Shown: positions 22,953 through 31,507, counted from the stretch's first letter. The stretch: DNA of 64,000 bases from Bacillota bacterium (GCA_013178275.1 JABLWZ010000005.1:1-64000), one strand, 5' to 3'. Program-made: numbers and translations. The notes: generated by a model not told the origin, from the letters alone.

Positions 22953-24119
22953 TTGAGATCTGGGGTATTGAAAAAGGCATCAGTGATCAGCATCCTTTTA
23001 ATACTCGTTTTAGCCGGTTCCGTTTCAGCAGCGCCGAGGGTAGTGCTCAATGGAAGTGAACTGCCTTTTGACGTCCCGCCAACGATAGAGGAGGGCCGCA
23101 CCCTGGTGCCGCTGCGGGCGATCTTCGAGGCCCTCGGGGCGGAGGTCTTGTGGAACCGGGACAACCAGACGGTCACCGCCCGAAAGGAAACCACCGAGAT
23201 AACACTGGTCATCGGCGGCAGGGCCACCAAAAACGGGAAGGTCGTAAACCTGGATGTGCCCGCCAAGATAGTCGACGGCCGGACCATGGTGCCGCTCCGT
23301 TTCGTTTCCGAGGCATTGGGCTGCAAGGTGGGGTGGGACGGAGAGTCCCAGACGATAAGCATATCGACGGCCACGGAAGACATCCGGGTACACTGTATAG
23401 ACGTCGGCCAGGCCCAGAGCATATACATACAGATGCCGGGACAGAATGACATCCTTATCGACGCGGGAACCAGGGGTGACAGCTCGACGGTCCTCAACTA
23501 CTTAAGGGACCAGGGAGTGGACGACATAGAGCTGCTGGTGGTCACCAGCACCAGGGAAGAACATTTCGGGGGCGTCCCGAGTGTATTAGAATACTACAAG
23601 GTCGAACGGGTGATCGACAACGGTTTTCAGGACGATACTTTGTTTTACCAGGATTACCGGCAGAAGATCAGCAGTAAAGGGATAAAATGGGAAGCCGATA
23701 ACCATCAGACCATGAACTTCGGTGGTGTCAGGTTCGAGGTCCTGACCGGCACCGGAAAGCCGACCTCGGTCGACCATTCGGTGGTCTGCCGGCTCGACAC
23801 CGTCGGCAGCATGGATTTCCTTTTTATGGCCGATGCGGCGGAGGCTGATGAGGCGGCCCTCAGCAGCGACCTGAGAGCCAAATTCCTGTTGGTCGGAAAC
23901 CACGGCGCGAGCGGTTCGTCCTCCAGAGGCTTTCTCGACCGGGTCAAACCCGAGGTCGCCCTCGTCAGTGTGGGGGCGGGCAACAAGAACGGCTGGCCGG
24001 CGGTGGAGGTTATAGCCAGGCTGCTGCAGACCGGGGCCCAGGTTTATCGGACCGATCAAAACGGAACCATCGTGATATCCACGGACGGGAGTTCATACAC
24101 CTTGAACAAAAGCCGGTAG
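22953..24119 (+). CDS. Stalk-domain protein with degenerate metallo-beta-lactamase (ComEC-like) fold
   Basis: A 388-residue exported protein starting TTG behind GAAGGGAG. A signal peptide is followed by two copper-amine-oxidase-N repeats (LVPLRAIFEALGAEVLW; MVPLRFVSEALGCKVGW) and a C-terminal MBL-fold domain like that of ComEC (VHCIDVGQAQSIYI, LIDAG). The metal-binding HxHxDH motif reads STREEH and the usual HHGS reads NHGAS, so most metal ligands are lost. It is therefore probably binding or structural rather than a hydrolase. Confidence 0.85.
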   Translation: MRSGVLKKASVISILLILVLAGSVSAAPRVVLNGSELPFDVPPTIEEGRTLVPLRAIFEALGAEVLWNRDNQTVTARKETTEITLVIGGRATKNGKVVNLDVPAKIVDGRTMVPLRFVSEALGCKVGWDGESQTISISTATEDIRVHCIDVGQAQSIYIQMPGQNDILIDAGTRGDSSTVLNYLRDQGVDDIELLVVTSTREEHFGGVPSVLEYYKVERVIDNGFQDDTLFYQDYRQKISSKGIKWEADNHQTMNFGGVRFEVLTGTGKPTSVDHSVVCRLDTVGSMDFLFMADAAEADEAALSSDLRAKFLLVGNHGASGSSSRGFLDRVKPEVALVSVGAGNKNGWPAVEVIARLLQTGAQVYRTDQNGTIVISTDGSSYTLNKSR

Positions 24120-24202
24120 GATTCATCGCGTCCACAGTAATAACATTTAACCCGGTTCAACATATGATGGAGCAGCAGCGAACTTTGAAAGAGGGGATCA
24201 GA

Positions 24203-24286
24203 GTGAATGCCGTTATCACCGCCGCCCGGGTGTTCGCCTTCCTGCTTTATCTCATAGCGGTGTTTGTGGTAGCCGGGGCGTTTTAG
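24203..24286 (+). CDS. 27-residue single-membrane-helix peptide
   Basis: GTG 24203 follows GAGGGG and encodes MNAVITAARVFAFLLYLIAV plus VFVVAGAF, nearly all hydrophobic. An in-frame ATG at 24164 would add 13 residues but lacks a good site. It is followed at once by a strong terminator. No family recognised; it may be a small membrane peptide. Confidence 0.5.
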   Translation: MNAVITAARVFAFLLYLIAVFVVAGAF

Positions 24287-24318
24287 CCGACAAAAGAGGG
24301 CCGGACCAAAGATTCCAG

Positions 24319-24353
24319 CGGCCGCGCGCGATTATCCGCGCGGCCGTCTTTTT
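24319..24353 (+). terminator. Strong intrinsic terminator
   Basis: CGGCCGCGCG (24319-24328) pairs perfectly with CGCGCGGCCG (24337-24346), then T-rich tail. Confidence 0.9.
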
Positions 24354-24360
24354 TCCATAA

Positions 24361-24450
24361 TCAGAAAGTATATACTGATACTTTCTAATTCTCGTAAGTG
24401 CAACTAGGCTTTCGCCTTCGTCAAAGACTTGGCGACAGCCAAGTTTTTCT
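24361..24450 (+). repeat. Dispersed intergenic repeat, copy 1
   Basis: A GAAAGTAT...ATACTTTC hairpin, then AAGTGCAACTAGGCTTTCGC and a CTTGGCGACAGCCAAG hairpin. The same order of elements occurs at 29565-29660; part recurs at 36958-37010. Confidence 0.7.
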
Positions 24451-24535
24451 TTACGGCCGCCGGTCCCTGCTGCGGAGCCCCGCGCCCTGGTATGGAGCAG
24501 GTTAGGTACTGGACCAGCGAATCCAAGAAAAAGGT

Positions 24536-24565
24536 TTGACAAAGGGGGGCAAGATATCATAAAAT
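24536..24565 (+). promoter_or_regulatory. Sigma-A promoter of the tRNA-Gln/Lys unit
   Basis: TTGACA at 24536 and TAAAAT at 24560, spacer 18 bp. Confidence 0.7.
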
Positions 24566-24644
24566 CTTTATTGCGGGCTGAGGGAGTAATCCCTCCAGGA
24601 CGCGGTCAAAGGCGCGCCGGAATACTCGATGGGGCGTAAATCAT

Positions 24645-24720
24645 TGGGGCGTAGCCAAGTCGGTAAGGCACGGGACTTTGACTCCCGCATGCGTTGGTTC
24701 GAGTCCAGCCGCCCCAGCCA
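24645..24720 (+). tRNA. tRNA-Gln (anticodon TTG)
   Basis: Acceptor TGGGGCG/CGCCCCA, loop CTTTGAC, CCA encoded. Confidence 0.97.
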
Positions 24721-24742
24721 ATTTGACAGCCAGAGTTGTTGT

Positions 24743-24818
24743 GGGCCAATAGCTCAGTCGGTAGAGCACCTGACTTTTAATCAGGGTGTCGATGGTTCGA
24801 GTCCATCTTGGCTCACCA
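24743..24818 (+). tRNA. tRNA-Lys (anticodon TTT)
   Basis: Acceptor GGGCCAA/TTGGCTC with one G-T pair, loop CTTTTAA, CCA encoded. Confidence 0.97.
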
Positions 24819-24828
24819 AGTTCTTGTA

Positions 24829-24871
24829 AGGCTTCCAGGGTATTGTAATAACATCCTGGAAGCCTTTCTTA
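24829..24871 (+). terminator. Intrinsic terminator of the tRNA-Gln/Lys unit
   Basis: AGGCTTCCAGG (24829-24839) pairs with CCTGGAAGCCT (24855-24865), then TTCTTATC. Confidence 0.85.
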
Positions 24872-25038
24872 TCTGGAAATCCACGGAAAGAGTTCAGCTG
24901 TTCATACTCAAAGGCTTGGTAAAGGATATGGTTTTGCTTCTTTTCCGGAAGGATCTATGATGGGCTGAAAGCCATGCCGATGAAAGCGTAAAGCGCCAAA
25001 ATGGCGCAGTGATATAGCTTTTATATTTTTAGATGGGT

Positions 25039-25308
25039 TTAGTGAAAACTGATTTCGATCTCTTTCCCCAAGGCTCTGGCAACTTTAGATAGGAATTCGA
25101 TGCTCGGGTTATAGTCGCCGCTTTCCAGGCGGGAAATGGCGGACTGCTTGGTTTTTACCCGCTCTGCCAGGTCTTTTTGGCTGAGCCCCTGTTCTAACCG
25201 CAGACGTATGATTTCGCGCTTTATGTCATACAGAGCCTTGAGATCGTTATATTCTTTTCTGACTTCTGGCGATTCCAGAAGCCGGGCTTTGACCTCTTCA
25301 TGGTTCAT
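25039..25308 (-). CDS. Xre-family antitoxin (HigA type)
   Basis: An 89-residue protein with a helix-turn-helix of the Xre/Cro family (LRLEQGLSQKDLAERVKTKQ). It lies 4 nt behind the Gp49/HigB-like toxin gene, the reverse order typical of HigBA modules. It should bind the toxin and repress the shared promoter. An N-terminal helix (about residues 1-30) could be the toxin-binding part. Confidence 0.88.
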   Translation of the reverse strand: MNHEEVKARLLESPEVRKEYNDLKALYDIKREIIRLRLEQGLSQKDLAERVKTKQSAISRLESGDYNPSIEFLSKVARALGKEIEISFH

Positions 25309-25312
25309 TTCC

Positions 25313-25660
25313 TTACATCCTTCTTAGATAGTTTTTCATCCGGTTAAGCGAGGTTTCCAGTTGCCTTTTAGGCGTTTTTTCCGAGGTTTTTCTGATGGCA
25401 TGCAGTAAAACAAACTTACCACCAGAAACCGCGAAATAGAATATCCGAAAATCGTTAGTACTCTGCTTTACTCTCAACTCCCATAGGCTGTTATAGTCCC
25501 CCTGCATCTTTTTAATGTGCGGAAGTCCAAGTGCCAGACCAAACTCCTTTAATAGGTCGATCTCCCTTAGAATCTTGGCCTGTTCCTTGGGTGTCAGTCC
25601 CTGAATAAATTCGAAAACCGGGAATCTACCATTTTCTTCATAGTATTCGATTTCGAACAA
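25313..25660 (-). CDS. RelE/HigB-like toxin (phage Gp49-like family)
   Basis: A 115-residue toxin of the RelE superfamily, expected to cleave mRNA on ribosomes. Recognisable parts are PVFEFIQGLTPKEQAKILRE, LWELRVKQSTNDFRIFYF and VLLHAIRKTSEKTPKRQLE. I prefer the TTG at 25660, 7-8 nt behind GAGAGG, over a GTG three codons upstream that sits on the ribosome site. It is transcribed first, with its antitoxin directly behind. A stand-alone module between core genes, so probably a mobile insertion. Confidence 0.87.
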   Translation of the reverse strand: MFEIEYYEENGRFPVFEFIQGLTPKEQAKILREIDLLKEFGLALGLPHIKKMQGDYNSLWELRVKQSTNDFRIFYFAVSGGKFVLLHAIRKTSEKTPKRQLETSLNRMKNYLRRM

Positions 25661-25669
25661 AGATAACAC

Positions 25670-26164
25670 CTCTCTAGGTAAGACAATAATATCACATATA
25701 AGTTATATTGGCAACAAAGCTGGGGATAACTAACTTGGCAGAAACTTGGCAGGAATAGGGGGTACTTTTATCGTATAATGGTATTGATGCCAGTAAAAGG
25801 CTGCCCATTCTTTGGGCGGCAATTTTTTTTTGGGGGGGGCAACTGATCTTACAATCCCCGGAAATATTACGGCGAAGCAGGGGCCCGCGGGACCGGCTTA
25901 TGCAGTTCGCCTTCAGTCCGCGAATAGTCCGATTTTTATGCTAAAAAGCGCCTTATTTTAGCTCCAATCTTACCTTTCGAAGATGCAGCAAGGTGAAAGA
26001 AGCTGCTCTGTACTAAGGGTGAAGCTCTTTTAGAAGTCCGGTTTTTTATAAAGATGCGTTTTGTGTCTAAAGGTTTAGACAATTATACAATATAGACATT
26101 AAGCAGATATAGCGGAAACAAAAAAAGCAGGTATCCCCGGAGAAGCCCCTGAAAAAACTTGGCC
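25670..26164. other. Gap with a possible very short transcript
   Basis: TATAAT at 25774-25779 followed by GCTGCCC/GGGCGGC hairpin and nine T at 25800-25830 would make an RNA of about 45 nt on the plus strand. No -35 box is convincing. The rest of the gap shows no gene. Confidence 0.3.
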
Positions 26165-26560
26165 TCAGTGCCCGTAGACCACGTTGGACTTGTCGACCTC
26201 CTTCAGGGCGTTCAGTATCGCGGCTGACTTGTCGTACAGCTTCTTGGCCCGGCTGTAGAGATAATCGGCCTTGTCGATTATCTCCACCTCCAGGTCCTCG
26301 TCGTTCAGCTCCTCGATCATCTTCTCCTTGGTGGCCGACTTCTCTATCGCATCCAGGGTCATCATCACCCGGACGTTTTTATTCAGGTAGCCCTGGATCA
26401 CCTCCGGCTCCCAACCTTTCTGCAGCAGGTCGACGGCCAGCAGCAGTAGCAGGGTTTCCGTCTCCTCATCGTCCAGTTCCCGGAGGTCGGGCGGGGTGAG
26501 GCAGGGGATGCGGACGATCCGGTCTCCCTGCTCCCGGTAGTAGTGCAGGGGGTTGGTCAT
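26165..26560 (-). CDS. Conserved-looking hypothetical acidic protein
   Basis: A 131-residue soluble protein, acidic and helical, beginning MTNPLHYYREQGDRIVRIPC. There is no signal, membrane segment or motif I recognise. The C-terminal half (about 75-125) has heptad-like leucines and may be a coiled coil. The ATG follows GGAGGAGG at good spacing. It is transcribed away from the CoA-binding protein gene; codon use is like the core genes. No function proposed. Confidence 0.7.
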   Translation of the reverse strand: MTNPLHYYREQGDRIVRIPCLTPPDLRELDDEETETLLLLLAVDLLQKGWEPEVIQGYLNKNVRVMMTLDAIEKSATKEKMIEELNDEDLEVEIIDKADYLYSRAKKLYDKSAAILNALKEVDKSNVVYGH

Positions 26561-26713
26561 GGCAAAAAACCTCCTCCCAGGTTTAGGGCTCGTTTTAGAT
26601 TCTGTTTTTGCGGCCGGGTTTATGCCCGGAAAAAGGCCGGGGCAGGTATTTTTGTCTCCCGGGTGGTATCATATAAAGAGATACGGGCAAAAATCAGCCA
26701 GGTGGTGATTGTT

Positions 26714-27178
26714 ATGAAAAAATCGAGCCGTGAACCCATCGAACGGTTTTTCAGCCACCCCGCTTTTGTGGTGGTGGGCGCCTCGCGCGGCGGCAAAGGG
26801 TTCGGCTGGACGGCGTACCGGGAGCTGAAAAAACTGGGGCACAAGGTCTTCGCCGTCCACCGGGAACCCGGGGTTTATCAGGGGGAGACCTTCTACGGCT
26901 CGGTCTCCGAGGTCCCGGGCCAGCCCCGGGCGGCCCTGGTGGTCATCCCGAGGGAAGGCGCCCCGGACATGGTCCGAGAGCTGATCGACCAGGGGGTGGA
27001 GGCCGTCTGGCTGCAGCCGGGAGCCGAGTCCGAGGCCGCGGCCCGCGCCTGCCAGGAAAAAGGGGTCGCGGTGGTAAATGGTTGGTGCATCATGATGTTC
27101 GCGGAGCCGGTGAAGTCGGTTCACCGCTTCCACCGGGCGTGCCTGAAGCTTACCCGCCGCCTGCCTCAAAAGGCTTAA
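26714..27178 (+). CDS. CoA-binding domain protein (CoA_binding_2 / YccU family)
   Basis: A 154-residue single-domain Rossmann protein of the CoA-binding family related to the N-domain of acyl-CoA ligases. It contains PAFVVVGASRGGKGFGWTAY with the glycine-rich loop, ALVVIPREGAPDMVRELIDQ and VWLQPGAESEAA. I start at ATG 26714, where similarity begins and AGGTGG lies upstream, not at an ATG 57 codons earlier. Probably binds CoA or a similar nucleotide; biological role unknown. Confidence 0.85.
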   Translation: MKKSSREPIERFFSHPAFVVVGASRGGKGFGWTAYRELKKLGHKVFAVHREPGVYQGETFYGSVSEVPGQPRAALVVIPREGAPDMVRELIDQGVEAVWLQPGAESEAAARACQEKGVAVVNGWCIMMFAEPVKSVHRFHRACLKLTRRLPQKA

Positions 27179-27291
27179 CCCGGGCTGATTAATTTTTTTC
27201 AGGACACCGCGAAGATATCGGGGGAGATATCCGTTTAATAGATGAAATACCCAGACTGGCCGGCCAGTAAAAGACTCGGGGGGTAAGCTAC

Positions 27292-27936
27292 GTGACGGAG
27301 AATGACGCCGGGCTGATAGCCCGGGCCCGGGACGGGGATACAGCGGCGATCGCCGCCCTCGCCACCACCTACAGCACACAGGTGTTTCGCCTGGCCCGCT
27401 ATCTCCTGCAGAACGAGGAGGATGCGCGGGACGCCGCGGCGGATGTCTTCGTCCGACTCTACTCGGCCCGGGAGAAGATCCCACTGGAGGGCTTCAAACC
27501 CTGGCTGATGCGGGTCACCTACAACCACTGCCAGGATATCCTGCGTCGGAAAAACACCCTGAAGAGGCTGCTGCCGAAGATACTTCAGGTGCAGAAATCC
27601 TCGGTCGTCAGGGGGCCGGAGCAGTTGGTGGTGGAGGCGGACGAGAGGGCTGAGATCCGACAGGCGGTGAACGCGCTCCCGGAGATAGACCGGATGGTGG
27701 TGGTGCTCAGGTATTACCACCAGTTGAGCTACACCGAGATCAGCCAGACACTCGACATCCCGGAGGCCACGGTAGGGACGCGCCTGCACCGGGCCAGGGA
27801 GAAGCTAAAGAGCAGGCTGGCCGGGCAGAAAGGAGGTGGAGTGGGATGCGATGTCCAGAAAGCGGTACCTGGTGGAAATACCTTGATGAAGAGCTTCCGT
27901 CGACCGAACGAGAGCGGCTTCAGGACCACCTGCTGA
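27292..27936 (+). CDS. ECF-type RNA polymerase sigma factor
   Basis: A 214-residue sigma factor. Region 2 includes FRLARYLLQNEEDARDAAADVF and region 4 includes PEIDRMVVVLRYYHQLSYTE with the HTH in EISQTLDIPEATVGTRLHRA. The start is GTG 27292. It would direct polymerase to a small stress or envelope regulon, held in check by the next gene. Unusually, its 3' end overlaps the anti-sigma gene by 91 nt in another frame, giving a tail unlike normal family members. Confidence 0.9.
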   Translation: MTENDAGLIARARDGDTAAIAALATTYSTQVFRLARYLLQNEEDARDAAADVFVRLYSAREKIPLEGFKPWLMRVTYNHCQDILRRKNTLKRLLPKILQVQKSSVVRGPEQLVVEADERAEIRQAVNALPEIDRMVVVLRYYHQLSYTEISQTLDIPEATVGTRLHRAREKLKSRLAGQKGGGVGCDVQKAVPGGNTLMKSFRRPNESGFRTTC

Positions 27937-28361
27937 CCTGTACGGCCTGTGAGCGGGAGGTGCGGATGATGCGCCAGGAGACTGACCTGATCGCGGCTTC
28001 ACTGGCGGCAGAGCCGGTTCCCGAAGACCTCATGGCGGTGATTGCGCGCCGGTTGGACCGGAGGGCCGATGCCGAGAGGTCAGGGATCAAGATCATCCTG
28101 CCGGCACTGGTGTTTATCTCCACTCTGCTGGCTGTCGGGCTGGGCTGGCTGCCCCGGCTGGAACACCTGAGCAGCATCTGGGGGCAGTTCTTTCACCAGG
28201 GGGTTTTATTAGACTGCTTCCTGTTCCTGGTCAGGGCGGGGAGGTACCTGGGCGGAGCGGCGCTGGACGGGGGTCCGCTGCTTCCTACCACCGCCCTTCT
28301 GCTGGTCTGTATAGTCTGGCTTAAGGTATCCATCAGAAAAGGGGGGTACGCTCGTGTTTAA
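27846..28361 (+). CDS. Anti-sigma factor with zinc-finger domain
   Basis: A 171-residue membrane protein starting ATG behind AAAGGAGGTGGAG. The N-terminal zf-HC2 (anti-sigma) motif is visible: Cys3 and HLLTCTACERE (H-x3-C-x2-C) near residues 30-40. Two membrane helices follow at about 83-101 and 115-165. It should tether the sigma factor at the membrane until a signal arrives. It overlaps the sigma gene by 91 nt and the next gene by 8 nt, so the three are one translationally coupled operon. Confidence 0.85.
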   Translation: MRCPESGTWWKYLDEELPSTERERLQDHLLTCTACEREVRMMRQETDLIAASLAAEPVPEDLMAVIARRLDRRADAERSGIKIILPALVFISTLLAVGLGWLPRLEHLSSIWGQFFHQGVLLDCFLFLVRAGRYLGGAALDGGPLLPTTALLLVCIVWLKVSIRKGGYARV

Positions 28362-29511
28362 ACTAAGAAAGATTTTAATAATGCTGGCCGCGGTCTTGAT
28401 GCTGGCGGGGATGGTTTCCCCGGCCATCGCCTCGGAGACCATGAGCGGACAGATCGTGACCGTCCCGGCCGGCGCTCTGAAAGGGCCGCTGTTCGTGGCC
28501 GGCAACAACGTGGTCATCAACGCCGATGTGGACGGCGACGTATTCGCCGCGGGCGAGAACATCACTGTAAACGGCAAGATCAACGGAGACCTGCTGGCGG
28601 CCGCCCGGACCCTGAGTATAAACAGCACGGTGACGGGGGACATCCGCTGCGCGGCTGAGAACATCGATTTTAAGGGTGAAACGGCCCAGAGCCTCACCGC
28701 GTTCTGCTCCATCTTCCGGGGTATGGGCTCCTCCCTGGTGAACCGTGACGCCGTGATTTTCGCCGGCAACGTCGACCTTTCGGGGAAGATAGGCCGGGAC
28801 CTGCTGGGAAGCGCGGGTCAGGTCGGGATTAACGGTTCGATAGAGGGAGACGTCAGGCTGTGGGAGGTTCAGAGGCTAAGTCTCAATTCCACCGCCGTGG
28901 TCGGAGGCAGCATCACCTACCGTTCCCCCGAGGAAGCGGCCGTAGCCCCTGGGGCGAAGGTCGCGGGGACCAAGAATTGGGAACCGATTGCTGAAACCAC
29001 CCCGGCCGAGAGGCCCAAGGAAGGCATCAACTGGTTCGGCCAGGTGGCGGGATTCGCAGCCGGGGTGCTGCTCTGGGGACTCCTCACCCTGATGTTCCCC
29101 AAGATGTGGGTCCGCCTGAGCCAGGCCGTCGAGAAAGACCCCTGGCCGGTCCTGGGATGGGGGCTGCTGGCGCTGCTTTTGACCCCGCTGGCGATAATCC
29201 TGCTCCTGGTCACCGTCATCGGCATCCCGATCTCCCTGCTGCTGCTGATGGCCTATGTGACGCTGCTGCTCGCCTCCAAGGTTATCGTGGGCGATGCCCT
29301 GGGGAGGTTCCTGGCCGAGCGGTTCGGCTGGGTCGGGCGGGTGCCGGCGATACTCCCGTTCATGATCGGGTTCCTGGCGTTAAAGCTGCTGGTCAACATC
29401 CCAGTGGCGGGATTCCTGCTGAGCCTGGTGGTCATGTGCACAGCCCTGGGAGTGGTGATCATATGCATCCACCAGTGGCGGAAAGCCCCGGCTCCCGAAC
29501 CGCCAGTATAA
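28354..29511 (+). CDS. Polymer-forming (bactofilin-like) membrane protein
   Basis: A 385-residue protein starting GTG. A signal peptide (about 1-26) is followed by a repetitive beta-helix of the bactofilin/polymer-forming type with GNNVVINADVDGDVFAAGEN and NGKINGDLLAAARTLSIN. At least three hydrophobic membrane segments lie in the last 150 residues. It forms the last gene of the ECF sigma operon and is likely the envelope component that the sigma factor senses or protects. Exact function unknown. A perfect terminator follows. Confidence 0.8.
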   Translation: MFKLRKILIMLAAVLMLAGMVSPAIASETMSGQIVTVPAGALKGPLFVAGNNVVINADVDGDVFAAGENITVNGKINGDLLAAARTLSINSTVTGDIRCAAENIDFKGETAQSLTAFCSIFRGMGSSLVNRDAVIFAGNVDLSGKIGRDLLGSAGQVGINGSIEGDVRLWEVQRLSLNSTAVVGGSITYRSPEEAAVAPGAKVAGTKNWEPIAETTPAERPKEGINWFGQVAGFAAGVLLWGLLTLMFPKMWVRLSQAVEKDPWPVLGWGLLALLLTPLAIILLLVTVIGIPISLLLLMAYVTLLLASKVIVGDALGRFLAERFGWVGRVPAILPFMIGFLALKLLVNIPVAGFLLSLVVMCTALGVVIICIHQWRKAPAPEPPV

Positions 29512-29530
29512 ACCAAAGCCAAAGCACCTT

Positions 29531-29564
29531 AAAGGCGGCGGAGACCATCCGCCGCCTTTAATTC
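29531..29564 (+). terminator. Intrinsic terminator of the ECF operon
   Basis: AAAGGCGGCGG (29531-29541) and CCGCCGCCTTT (29549-29559), perfect 11-bp stem, then AATT. Confidence 0.85.
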
Positions 29565-29660
29565 GCTATCGGAAAGTATTTATAGGGGGACTTTCCGATG
29601 CAAGCAAGTGCTACTAGGGCTATCGCTTACGCTAGGGCTTGGCGATAGCCAAGTCTTCTT
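29565..29660 (+). repeat. Dispersed intergenic repeat, copy 2 (most complete)
   Basis: CGGAAAGT...ACTTTCCG hairpin, GATGCAAGCAAGTGC, CTAGGGCTATCGCTTACG and CTTGGCGATAGCCAAG hairpin. Compare 24361 and 36958. Confidence 0.75.
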
Positions 29661-29754
29661 CGCCTCCAACTGATACCGATATAAAAGCCCTGCGCTTACG
29701 AACAAATAAAGCACAGATCGACCACTGCGGAAGACCCATGCCGGCAGCGGCATC

Positions 29755-30735
29755 CTATTTATGGTTGTTCAACCTGGCCTCGGCCCGCTTGTTCTCCTTC
29801 TTCTTCGCGAACAGCTCCTGGTCGGCCTGGTGCAGCAGTTCCATAAACTCGGAGCGTTTCTTCACGAACGCGGTCGCGGTGCCGGTGCTGATGCGGCAGC
29901 GGGCCTTTTCCCACACCCGGTCCTTGATGCGCTTGATCGCCTTTTCCGCCTCTTCTCGGTTGGCCCCCCAGAGGATGACCAGGAACTCGTCCCCGCCGTA
30001 GCGCAGCACCAGGTCGTCGCCGCGCATGTTCTCCTGCAGCACGTCCGCCACCTTCTTCAGCAGCCGGTCTCCCTCCAGGTGTCCGAAAAGGTCGTTGAAC
30101 CGCTTGAAGTTGTCCAGGTCCAGCATCGACATGGTGCAGACCTCCCGGCCGAATCCGTTCTCGATCCCGGCGCAGATCTCCTCCAGGGCGTGACGGTTGG
30201 CCAGGTTGGTCAGCGGGTCCTGGTTGGCCTTGTTGATAAGCTCCTTGTTGTTTCTTTCCATTTTATATATGGCATCGGTTTCAGCCACCAGCAGGAGCCC
30301 TATCATCGCCGAGAAGAACAACCACCTCCACTCGCTGGCCCGGGCGGCGGTTATGATCGCGTAAGTCAGGATGGGCGAGTAGATCAGCGAGGAGTACCAG
30401 GCCCAGCGGGGACCGTTGGTGAGCGCGTGGATATAAGGGGAGAGCAGGAAGAGGAAAAGGAAGGGACTGGAATAAGTACCGGTAAGCACCGCGAGTCCCT
30501 GGATGAGAGCCGCCTCCCCGGTCAGGCAGAGGAGCCGCACCGTGAGGTCCTTTTTCCTTATCGTGACAATCAGGGAGACGACGTAGAGCAGGAAGCCGGC
30601 AGCGAGGAACAGGTTGCGGTACAGGTTGGGTGACGTAAAAAGGAAATAGGCGAACAAAAGCCCGGCAGCCAAAAGCAAACGGAATCGGATCAGTTTGGTT
30701 TGAAACTGGTTCAGGTACTGCTCCCGAGGTTTCAT
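29755..30735 (-). CDS. Membrane-bound diguanylate cyclase (GGDEF)
   Basis: A 326-residue protein with about five or six membrane helices in the first 155 residues (MASE-like, unassigned) and a C-terminal GGDEF domain starting DPLTNLANRHAL. The active site is intact (RYGGDEFLVI) and an RxxD inhibitory site (RGDD) lies five residues before it, so feedback inhibition by cyclic di-GMP is expected. It makes c-di-GMP from two GTP. The HD-GYP gene at 20531 may be an opposing enzyme. The gene is alone, transcribed toward the ECF operon. Confidence 0.92.
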   Translation of the reverse strand: MKPREQYLNQFQTKLIRFRLLLAAGLLFAYFLFTSPNLYRNLFLAAGFLLYVVSLIVTIRKKDLTVRLLCLTGEAALIQGLAVLTGTYSSPFLFLFLLSPYIHALTNGPRWAWYSSLIYSPILTYAIITAARASEWRWLFFSAMIGLLLVAETDAIYKMERNNKELINKANQDPLTNLANRHALEEICAGIENGFGREVCTMSMLDLDNFKRFNDLFGHLEGDRLLKKVADVLQENMRGDDLVLRYGGDEFLVILWGANREEAEKAIKRIKDRVWEKARCRISTGTATAFVKKRSEFMELLHQADQELFAKKKENKRAEARLNNHK

Positions 30736-30947
30736 AAACCATTTAACCCCGTGCTGATAGATTTACCTAAATAATACCATACAAAGTATCGTGGTGGCCG
30801 AAAAATCTCTTTAATTGCCATGAATGACCAAAACCGGCGGATCGGGGTACCGGACCCCAGTAACCCGCGACGGGGATTGACACTATAATATCTTACCCCC
30901 ATTTCCGAGGTGGGGGAGCAGACAACTTGACCGGGAGGGGATTCACG

Positions 30948-31154
30948 ATGGATACGGCGGACGAGGACCAGAAAAAAACCGATCGTGACCAGGGCCCTGG
31001 CGGGACCGCAGTGATGGAGCCGCGTGATTTGCCCCAGTGCAGCCACTCACGCCCACGGCCTATCTGGGGGCTGAAGATCGCGGCCTGTGAATCCTGCGGC
31101 CGGGTCGTGTTCATCGACAATCGAGACACCAGCCGGCCTAAGGCGAATACTTGA
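30948..31154 (+). CDS. Small CxxC zinc-ribbon-like protein
   Basis: A 68-residue hydrophilic protein starting at ATG 30948, 7 nt behind GGGAGGGG. It contains CSHSRPRP and CESCGRVVFIDN, together a possible C-x-H/C-x2-C metal site. N-terminal 30 residues are charged and probably disordered. No family recognised. It is a single gene before a tRNA cluster. Confidence 0.6.
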   Translation: MDTADEDQKKTDRDQGPGGTAVMEPRDLPQCSHSRPRPIWGLKIAACESCGRVVFIDNRDTSRPKANT

Positions 31155-31167
31155 AGCCGAACCGGCC

Positions 31168-31196
31168 TTGACATCTAAACGACCGTTTGCTATTAT
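31168..31196 (+). promoter_or_regulatory. Sigma-A promoter of the tRNA-Leu/Gly unit
   Basis: TTGACA (31168) and TATTAT (31191), 17-bp spacer. Confidence 0.75.
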
Positions 31197-31241
31197 ACAA
31201 AGGCAGGTTCGCTAAACCCATGTGGCAGATAAAGGTTGCGG

Positions 31242-31324
31242 GCGGGAGTGGCGGAACTGGCAGACGCGCTGGACTTAGGATCCAGTGGGCGACCGTGGGG
31301 GTTCAAATCCCTTCTCCCGCACCA
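31242..31324 (+). tRNA. tRNA-Leu (anticodon TAG)
   Basis: Class II tRNA with a long variable arm; acceptor GCGGGAG/CTCCCGC, loop CTTAGGA, CCA encoded. Confidence 0.97.
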
Positions 31325-31342
31325 TTTTAACGCAGTTGACAA

Positions 31343-31417
31343 GCGGAAATAGCTCAGTGGTAGAGCATCGCCTTGCCAAGGCGAGGGCCGCGGGTTCGAA
31401 TCCCGTTTTCCGCTCCA
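31343..31417 (+). tRNA. tRNA-Gly (anticodon GCC)
   Basis: Acceptor GCGGAAA/TTTCCGC, loop TTGCCAA, CCA encoded. Confidence 0.97.
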
Positions 31418-31507
31418 TTTTTTATTTTGCCCCATTAACAAACCTCGGCTAAACCTTTGCCGGGGTGCTGTTTTTAGTAGGTATTTTCTGAATTGTAAGG
31501 TTAGTCC

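Noticed and set aside
29761-30633. 290-codon frame antisense to the diguanylate cyclase
   Set aside because: Shadow of the GGDEF gene, with no motif of its own.
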